Positions 15,178 to 20,277 of a stretch of DNA of 20,277 bases are shown here, in pieces. A program made the position numbers and the translations under genes. Below the pieces are notes generated by a model. The model made no database searches, was not told the origin of the DNA, and was given only the letters and a program-made list of their open reading frames with translations. The stretch covers positions 1 to 20,277 of the forward strand of contig DDEO01000190.1 of assembly GCA_002336725.1 (NCBI GenBank). Reading direction: 5' to 3'. Within the stretch, counting starts at the first letter, position 1. Every line of letters starts with the position of its first letter. This stretch comes from Bacteroidetes bacterium UBA1952. Its GTDB lineage: Bacteria; Bacteroidota; Bacteroidia; Chitinophagales; Chitinophagaceae.

Positions 15178-15513
15178 CTACAATGGCCGTCGATGCCGCT
15201 GCTGATGGGAATGCCGGACTTTTGCTTTTTGCGATCGGCGGCTTTTCATCCGGCTGCCCATATTGCGCAGATACCGCGTAAAAAAACGCCATTGCCCCAG
15301 CGGAATGCTAATAAGCAGTACACACAGCGGCCAGAGCAAGGTTACCAATAGCACATACAGCGGAACATAGAGCCAGAGACTTTCCACGCCCAGCCGGGTG
15401 AGCAGAAAAGCGCCCAGCCGCCCACACAGCGAGCCGCCAATGGCGAAGGTGCACAACACCAGCGCCAGCCGCACCGGCCCCACACCCCATTTCTGTTGCA
15501 GCTTGCGGAACAT
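15178..15513 (-). CDS. Small membrane protein, DUF6787-like
   Basis: This protein of 111 residues from the ATG at 15513 has two membrane helices (about 13-37 and 48-71). The motif pattern CTFAIGGSLCGRLG, then LVTLLWPLCVLLISIPLGQWRFF, matches the DUF6787 family I know from Bacteroidota. Its function is unknown. The C-terminal 30 residues are very basic (Arg, Lys, His), probably cytoplasmic, and may be partly derived from neighbouring repeat-rich DNA. A longer frame exists with a TTG start at 15522, but the ATG fits the family start better. TATTTTTG, a perfect -7 box, lies only 6 nt before the ATG. The gene is divergent from the M23 peptidase. Confidence 0.75.
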   Translation of the reverse strand: MFRKLQQKWGVGPVRLALVLCTFAIGGSLCGRLGAFLLTRLGVESLWLYVPLYVLLVTLLWPLCVLLISIPLGQWRFFTRYLRNMGSRMKSRRSQKAKVRHSHQQRHRRPL

Positions 15514-15604
15514 AAGGGACAAAAATAGGGGCAGACCCGGCAGCTTCCGGATTTAGGGCGCTATTTTCCGGAAAGGCGCTTCCCAAAACCGCACCTTTGC
15601 AACC

Positions 15605-17272
15605 ATGAAACGCTGCCGGACCGTCCTCTTATCGCTGCTGCTTGCCGTTGCCCTGCCGGCGATAGCCCAGCCGCAATACCCGCAAAACCTCTTCCGCAAT
15701 CCGCTGAACATCCCCATAAAACTGGCCGGAAACTTCGGCGAATGCCGCCCCAATCATTTTCACTCCGGCATTGATATCAAAACCAACGGCGTAGAAAACC
15801 TGCCCGTCCACGCGGCGGCGGGCGGCTATGTGTCGCGCATCAGCATGAAGCCCGGCGGCTTTGGCCACTGCCTGTATGTAACGCATCCTGAAGGCTACAC
15901 CACGGTTTATGCCCATCTCAACGACTTCGTAAAACCGCTTCAGGATTTTGTGCGCAATGCCCAATACCGCGCCGAAAACTGGGAGCTGGACACCGTGCTT
16001 CCTGCCAGCTTTTTTCCGGTAACCCAGGGCCAGCAAATTGCCTGGAGCGGCAATACCGGCAGCTCTACCGCGCCGCATCTGCACTTTGAAATCCGCAACA
16101 GCCAGACCGAGCGCCCGCTCAACCCGCAGCTTTTTGGATTGATGCCGCAAGACAGCCGCGCACCCGTGCTGCGCAACCTTTATCTCTACAACCTCGATTA
16201 CAGCATCTATCAAACTTCACCCCGGAAAATCCCACTGCAAAAATCCGGTAATGAATACCGACCCACGGGCGGCGACACCATTGCAATAGCTGCTACCCGC
16301 GTGGGCATTGGCATTGACGGCGATGATTATGCCGATGGCTCGGAGAATACGCTGGCACCGCTGCGCACGTCGCTCTCGGCAAACGGAACGCCCCTTTGCG
16401 GCATTACCCTCGACGATATTGGCTACGACGAAACGCGCTATCTACACGCCTACGCCGATTACAGTATCAAACAAAAAGGCGGCCCGTGGGTGCAGCTCAT
16501 GTTCCGCCTGCCGGGCAATCGACTGACGCGCATCTACGAAGCCCCAAACGACGGCGTGGTGGAATTGAAAAATGCACCCGTGAAAATCGAAGGCTACTGG
16601 GAAGATGCCGCCGGACAACAAAGCCGCTATGCTTTCTGGCTGAAAAATTCCGGAAAATCGCCCGCGCCCTGCCGGCCGGTCTGGAAGCCCGATAGCATTA
16701 TCAGCTACGCAAATGCCAATATCCGGCTGCGCGGCGACGGACAGGCGCTCTACGATGCCGTTTGTGAAACCGTAACCGAAACCCCGAAGGCGGCCGCACT
16801 CTCGGATGCTTTTCAAATTGGCCGGACCGATATTCCACTGCACACGTCATTGTCCGTCTGGATAAAACCCAACCGGCCCGTGCCTTTCAACCTGCGCAGC
16901 AAAATCGCCCTCATTCGCAGCGACGGCAAAAAGGAAACCGGCGCTGCCGCAGTGTCCGATTCAGAACGCTGGTATCGCGGCAACACACGGGCTTTCGGCA
17001 CGTTCTGGCTGGCGGCAGACACTGCGGGGCCGGTCATTGCGCCCCTGAAAACCAGCGGCGGAATGCTGCGGTTTAAAATCACCGACAAGACAACCGGCGT
17101 GGCTTCCGTACGCGCCGAGGCCAGCGGCAAATGGATTTTATTGGAGCAGCACGGCGACGAATGGAGCTATGTTTTCGACGACCGCCTGCCGAAAGGAAGC
17201 TATAACCTGCGCATCACAGCGCACGACGAGGTGGGCAATGAAACGGTGTACAGCACGCGCTTTACGCGGTAA
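15605..17272 (+). CDS. Secreted M23 family (LytM-type) metallopeptidase
   Basis: This 555-residue protein has a signal peptide (1-21, ending PAIAQ), so it is exported. The M23 domain covers about 35-180 with all active-site residues: H53 and D57 in NHFHSGIDI, H104 in VYAHLN, and H158 and H160 in APHLHFEI. These normally bind zinc and cleave peptidoglycan cross-bridges. An insertion of about 35 residues (108-143) lies between the last two motifs. The remaining 375 residues are beta-rich without a known catalytic motif, a layout usual for this Bacteroidota branch. The last stretch (KGSYNLRITAHDEVGNETVYSTRFTR) looks like an Ig-type fold. There is no T9SS sorting domain. CACCTTTG (15592-15599) lies 5 nt before the ATG. 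A cell-wall role is inferred from the family. Confidence 0.9.
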   Translation: MKRCRTVLLSLLLAVALPAIAQPQYPQNLFRNPLNIPIKLAGNFGECRPNHFHSGIDIKTNGVENLPVHAAAGGYVSRISMKPGGFGHCLYVTHPEGYTTVYAHLNDFVKPLQDFVRNAQYRAENWELDTVLPASFFPVTQGQQIAWSGNTGSSTAPHLHFEIRNSQTERPLNPQLFGLMPQDSRAPVLRNLYLYNLDYSIYQTSPRKIPLQKSGNEYRPTGGDTIAIAATRVGIGIDGDDYADGSENTLAPLRTSLSANGTPLCGITLDDIGYDETRYLHAYADYSIKQKGGPWVQLMFRLPGNRLTRIYEAPNDGVVELKNAPVKIEGYWEDAAGQQSRYAFWLKNSGKSPAPCRPVWKPDSIISYANANIRLRGDGQALYDAVCETVTETPKAAALSDAFQIGRTDIPLHTSLSVWIKPNRPVPFNLRSKIALIRSDGKKETGAAAVSDSERWYRGNTRAFGTFWLAADTAGPVIAPLKTSGGMLRFKITDKTTGVASVRAEASGKWILLEQHGDEWSYVFDDRLPKGSYNLRITAHDEVGNETVYSTRFTR

Positions 17273-17328
17273 AAATTCCGGAAATTTCCGGAAATAAAAT
17301 CCCCGCTTTCCCTACGCTAGTGGTGAGT

Positions 17329-17422
17329 CAAGGTGAAACAGTCGGTTCTTTTGGCTCATTCATCTGAAATTTTGTGGGCAAATTCGTGTACAACAAGGTG
17401 AAACAGTCGGTTCTTTTGGCTC
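17329..17422. repeat. Pair of identical 29-bp direct repeats
   Basis: Copies at 17329-17357 and 17394-17422 begin CAAGGTGAAACAGTCGG and end TTTTGGCTC, with no mismatch and 36 bp between them. They lie in the spacer between the convergent M23 and permease genes. See the rejected list for the CRISPR reading. Confidence 0.9.
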
Positions 17423-17456
17423 CCCTCTCCTTCGGAGATGGGCCGGGGGTGAGGCT
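17423..17456. repeat. CCCCTCTC-type dispersed spacer repeat (second copy)
   Basis: This CCCTCTCCTTCGGAGATGGG-type stretch, continuing into CCGGGGGTGAGG, resembles 3737-3772 (CCCCTCTC, a GC-rich middle, then CCGGGGATGAGGC). Both lie in gene spacers. The type is familiar from Bacteroidota intergenic DNA, and its function is unknown. Confidence 0.6.
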
Positions 17457-17480
17457 CAACCCGACAACGTTTCCTTGACT

Positions 17481-18317
17481 TTATGCCAGCCCGTTCCACA
17501 ACACCCGCAACGCGACAAGTCCGAGGCATACGGCGAGCACTTTGATGATAACGCCGGTAGGAATGCGATGGCTCAGGGCGGCACCAATTTGCGCACCCGG
17601 AATGACACCGATGCCCAGTCCGATTAGCAATTTCAGGGCCAGCGCACTGTTGTAGTCGCCGTTGAAGATGTGAACCGCCACGCTGATAGTGGCCATGATG
17701 GCGAGGATGAAATGTGAGGTAGCCGTGGCGATATAAACCGGAAAATGCAGCCATTGCACCATTGCCGGAACGTGGATGATGCCGCCGCCAATGCCCAATA
17801 GCGGGGAGATGAACCCCACCAGAACGCTGATGACAATGCCGAGCGTCTGATTGTAGGAATAGCTGAAGCTGTGGCCTTTTTTATCAACGAGCGTGTGGTG
17901 TCTCCAACTGCCATCAGTACGGATAGCGACGGCAGTTTCTACCGTTTTCTTCTTGCGGTTTTTGATGAACAGATACGCAGAGAGTACAATCAACAACACC
18001 CCAAAGCCGATATCGAAGGCTTTTCGGGGAATATAGTTGGTAAGATAAACGCCAATGATGGAACCGGGAATGGTAAAGGCCGCAAAAAGAAAGCCCGCCT
18101 TGTAGTCCACCCGGCCCGATTTGGCGTAGGCAAAAGTTCCGGAAATGGCGTTGGCGGCAACGATGGCAATGGAAACGCCGGTGATCACTTCGGGCGGCAA
18201 ATCGGGGAAACTGAGCAGCAACAGCGGCACGAGCAGAAAACCGCCGCCCGCGCCAATGAGCGTCCCGCAGGTGCCGATGGCGAGGCCAATGAAAATCAAC
18301 ACGAAAAAATTGTCCAT
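17481..18317 (-). CDS. TauE/SafE family (DUF81) membrane permease
   Basis: This 278-residue protein, almost wholly hydrophobic with about eight membrane helices, has the two-fold TauE/SafE repeat: the first half carries GAGGGFLLVP (22-31) and the second GIGGGIIHVPAM (175-186). A charged loop (about 119-158) separates the halves. By family it exports or takes up small sulfur or organic anions such as sulfite, sulfoacetate or taurine-derived compounds; the substrate cannot be read from sequence. I start at ATG 18317 because MDNFFVLIFIGLAIGTCGTLIGAGGG is the natural N-terminus. The frame remains open upstream to 18509, but that extension is not membrane-like and crosses the upstream terminator. 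It converges on the M23 gene, with no sulfur-metabolism gene adjacent. Confidence 0.88.
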   Translation of the reverse strand: MDNFFVLIFIGLAIGTCGTLIGAGGGFLLVPLLLLSFPDLPPEVITGVSIAIVAANAISGTFAYAKSGRVDYKAGFLFAAFTIPGSIIGVYLTNYIPRKAFDIGFGVLLIVLSAYLFIKNRKKKTVETAVAIRTDGSWRHHTLVDKKGHSFSYSYNQTLGIVISVLVGFISPLLGIGGGIIHVPAMVQWLHFPVYIATATSHFILAIMATISVAVHIFNGDYNSALALKLLIGLGIGVIPGAQIGAALSHRIPTGVIIKVLAVCLGLVALRVLWNGLA

Positions 18318-18456
18318 AGCAAGGAGGGGGATTTTCCGGCGACGGAGAGCTGACCGGGCTGCAAAGAAAAACCCGACAGCCGGAAAATACCGGAATATCG
18401 GCGAAGCCAATAGACCTGAATTGGCGGAGCGTGCTTTGTAAAGCGTCCCGGAAATG

Positions 18457-18492
18457 CAAAAAAACCGCGCTTGGTGAAGCGCGGCTTTTTTT
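18457..18492 (-). terminator. Rho-independent terminator after the lipoprotein gene
   Basis: CCGCGCTT (18465-18472), loop GGTG, AAGCGCGG (18477-18484), with Ts on both flanks (7 on each strand). On the minus strand it follows the lipoprotein stop by about 25 bp and separates it from the permease gene. The symmetric T-runs let it work in both directions. Confidence 0.88.
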
Positions 18493-18517
18493 GAAGAAGA
18501 AGAGAGCATAAATTAGG

Positions 18518-18943
18518 TTACTGGCGGGTATAGAAATACCACTCCGTGCCGGTGCTGTAAGGGCGCAGGATGTTAAGCGTTGTCGCGTCCAGTTTCTGGA
18601 TAACGAATTGCAGCTCTGTTTCGCCCATCATAGATGAGAATACAGAATCATTGCGGAGCAGATAGGTATACTCCAGGGTTATCCGAGCGCCTCCAATGCC
18701 AAAAGAGTCGGTGATATGCTGGTTGGTGGCATACAGATAGCCATATTCGCCTGATTCGAGCGCGCGCTGCTCCGTGATCTGCATCACATTATCGCGGTTG
18801 GAGTCTATGGCGTAGGAATTCAGCTTCCAGTTGCCCGTCAGCGGGGCGCTGTTGTTGGGGGTAACGTTGTTATTATCGTCTTTGCCACAGCCTGTAAACG
18901 CAATTACGCCCAGCGCCAGCAGCGGGAGGATAGCTTTTTTCAT
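18518..18943 (-). CDS. Small lipoprotein, possibly lipocalin-like
   Basis: This protein is 141 residues from the ATG at 18943. The signal peptide MKKAILPLLALGVIAFTGC ends in a lipobox (FTGC, C19), so the mature protein should be lipid-anchored. Asp/Asn-rich KDDNNN after the cysteine is common in Bacteroidota lipoproteins. The body starts with LTGNWKLNSYAID, a lipocalin-like opening (GxW), and is beta-rich through to TEWYFYTRQ, but the length is short and I assign no ligand. A longer frame begins upstream at 18988, but its first 15 residues do not belong to a signal peptide. It is transcribed alone and ends at a strong terminator. Divergent from ychF, with 209 bp between the starts. Confidence 0.8.
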   Translation of the reverse strand: MKKAILPLLALGVIAFTGCGKDDNNNVTPNNSAPLTGNWKLNSYAIDSNRDNVMQITEQRALESGEYGYLYATNQHITDSFGIGGARITLEYTYLLRNDSVFSSMMGETELQFVIQKLDATTLNILRPYSTGTEWYFYTRQ

Positions 18944-19152
18944 TTGAAAATAAAAAGGGATTTGGGATATAAACGCATTCCTCCGCAAGAACCCCTATAT
19001 TTCCTTTTGGGCAGCGATGATAAGCCCCAAAAAAGCCCGCAGCCGGGATCTGCCGAAAATAATAGCCAGAAACAATAAGGACGCAGCACCCCGGAAACAC
19101 GAAACATGAAACATGAACTACCTTCGCGCCCGAAATTCAAAAGTATCTCTTT

Positions 19153-20250
19153 ATGGCATTGCAGGCAGGCATTGTAGGGCTTCCCAACGTGGGCAAATCC
19201 ACGCTTTTTAACGCCGTTTCCAACTCGGCCAAGGCACAGGCTTCTAATTATCGTTTTTGTACCATCGAGCCGAATGTAGGGCAGGTGGATGTCCCCGACG
19301 AGCGCCTCGATGCGCTGGCCGGAATCGTGGTTCCGCAGCGCGTTGTGCCCACTACCATTGAGTTTGTGGACATCGCGGGGCTGGTGAAAGGCGCGAGCAA
19401 GGGCGAAGGACTGGGCAATAAATTTCTGGCCAATATCCGCGAGGTAAACGCCATCGTGCACGTGCTGCGCTGTTTTGAAGACGAAAATATCCTGCGCGAA
19501 GAAGGCGCTATCAACCCCGTCTCCGACCGCGATATTATTGATACCGAACTCCAGCTCAAAGACCTCGAAAGCGTAGAAAAAAAGCTGGCGCGAACCGAGA
19601 AAATGGTGAAGGCCGATCCGAAGGCCAAAGCCGTGCAGGAAGTACTCTTAAAGTGCAAAGCCCATCTCGATTCCGGAAAAAACATCCGTGCGCTCGGCCT
19701 CGAAGGCGAAGACCTCGAAGCCATCGCCGACCTGTTTTTGCTCACCCAAAAGCCGGTGCTGTATGTTGCCAATGTGGATGAAGAATCCATGCAGACGGGC
19801 AATAAATACTCGAAGGCGGTGCAGGAAATGGCGGCTGCCGAAGGTGCACAGGCCGTGGTGATGTGCAACAATATCGAAGCGCAGATTTCGGAGATGGAAT
19901 CGCCCGACGACAAGGCGATTTTCCTCGAAGAATATGGCCTCAAGGAGCCGGGCCTCAACCGCCTGATCCGTGCCACCTACAGCCTGCTCAACCTGATTAC
20001 TTATTTCACCGCCGGTGTGCAGGAAGTGCGCGCCTGGACGATTGGCCACGGTTGGCGTGCGCCGCAGGCGGCCTCGGTCATCCACACCGATTTTGAGAAA
20101 GGTTTTATCAAGGCCGAGGTTATCGGTTATGAAGATTTTGTGGCGCTCGGCGGCGAAACCGGCGCGAAGGAAAAAGGCAAGCTGCGCATCGAAGGCAAGG
20201 AATATGTGGTGGCCGACGGCGATGTGATGCACTTCCGGTTTAACGTATAA
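19153..20250 (+). CDS. ychF: Ribosome-associated ATPase YchF (OLA1/Obg family)
   Basis: At 365 residues this is the normal length for YchF. The G1 loop GLPNVGKST (9-17), the G3 region DIAGLVKGASKGEGLGN (73-89) and NVDE (207-210) in place of NKxD are visible. The NVDE replacement explains the family's preference for ATP over GTP. H103 in VHVLRCFED corresponds to the family's histidine near the active site. A coiled-coil region (about 130-190) and a C-terminal TGS domain (about 281-364, ending GDVMHFRFNV) complete it. It binds ribosomes and takes part in translation and oxidative-stress control by family knowledge. TACCTTCG (19119-19126) is the likely -7 box, 26 nt upstream. No partner gene (such as pth) is adjacent within the window. 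Confidence 0.97.
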   Translation: MALQAGIVGLPNVGKSTLFNAVSNSAKAQASNYRFCTIEPNVGQVDVPDERLDALAGIVVPQRVVPTTIEFVDIAGLVKGASKGEGLGNKFLANIREVNAIVHVLRCFEDENILREEGAINPVSDRDIIDTELQLKDLESVEKKLARTEKMVKADPKAKAVQEVLLKCKAHLDSGKNIRALGLEGEDLEAIADLFLLTQKPVLYVANVDEESMQTGNKYSKAVQEMAAAEGAQAVVMCNNIEAQISEMESPDDKAIFLEEYGLKEPGLNRLIRATYSLLNLITYFTAGVQEVRAWTIGHGWRAPQAASVIHTDFEKGFIKAEVIGYEDFVALGGETGAKEKGKLRIEGKEYVVADGDVMHFRFNV

Positions 20251-20277
20251 CACATAAAAACGAGACGGGCTTGCGGG

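Larger units (their letters stand above)
1424..19678. repeat. Dispersed palindromic octamer TTCCGGAA, 22 copies
   Basis: Start positions counted by eye: 1424, 2565, 3667, 4580, 4747, 5360, 5830, 7521, 7719, 8238, 9267, 9898, 11508, 11825, 12398, 12729, 15566, 16648, 17276, 17286, 18137, 19671. Eight lie between genes and fourteen inside genes, in several reading frames. Most are flanked by extra T and A (TTTCCGGAAA). This is a window-wide signal, not one locus. Confidence 0.9.

Noticed and set aside
17329..17422. Minimal CRISPR array (29-bp repeat, 36-bp spacer, 29-bp repeat)
   Set aside because: There are only two repeats and no cas gene or leader. The intervening sequence (AAATTCGTG type) itself resembles common Bacteroidota spacer DNA.
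18318..18509. N-terminal extension of the TauE/SafE frame
   Set aside because: The extension is not membrane-like and runs through the upstream lipoprotein terminator. The ATG at 18317 gives the family-typical start.

Overview
This window looks like chromosomal DNA from a member of the Bacteroidota, probably on the Chitinophagia/Saprospiria side. I cannot name the genus. The evidence is a secreted protein with a type IX secretion (T9SS) C-terminal sorting domain, a small DUF6787-type membrane protein, a BlaR1-like protease with a TonB-like domain, and -7 boxes close to TAnnTTTG upstream of many genes. GC content is moderate, a little above 50%. Most genes are housekeeping or common accessory families. 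Nothing here is a phage, plasmid, CRISPR-Cas or obvious defence system.

Layout. 1-677 (-): start of a T9SS cargo protein that runs off the left edge. 825-2510 (+): S41 C-terminal processing protease. 2628-3590 (+): phenylacetyl-CoA epoxidase subunit PaaA, without the other Paa subunits, closed by a strong terminator. 3591-4510: gene-free, holding a MITE-like element of about 270 bp. 4511-6055 (-): SelO/YdiU AMPylase. 6056-6695: a 3 x 42 bp tandem repeat followed by five copies of an 80-100 bp repeat. 6696-7244 (+): DinB-like protein. 7293-8141 (-): glutamate racemase MurI. 8339-9883 (+): ComM/YifB AAA+ ATPase. 10123-12284 (-): blaI-blaR1 two-gene operon with a palindromic operator. 12417-14825 (-): Lon protease. 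14826-15177: gene-free, with REP-like repeats. 15178-15513 (-): DUF6787 protein. 15605-17272 (+): M23 metallopeptidase. 17481-18317 (-): TauE/SafE-type permease. 18518-18943 (-): lipoprotein. 19153-20250 (+): YchF ATPase.

How the genes relate. Apart from blaI-blaR1 I see no operon: most genes are single transcription units with their own promoter-like boxes and terminators. Cell-envelope and proteolysis functions are common (S41 protease, M23 peptidase, MurI, BlaR1, Lon), but adjacency gives no evidence of one pathway.

The most striking non-gene signal is the palindromic octamer TTCCGGAA. I count 22 copies, against about 0.3 expected from base composition, in both genes and spacers, much like the HIP1 palindrome of cyanobacteria. 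The spacers are also rich in repeat families: identical 33-bp hairpins used as terminators at two loci, a REP-like composite shared by two distant spacers, palindromes at the murI 3' end, and 29-bp direct repeats.
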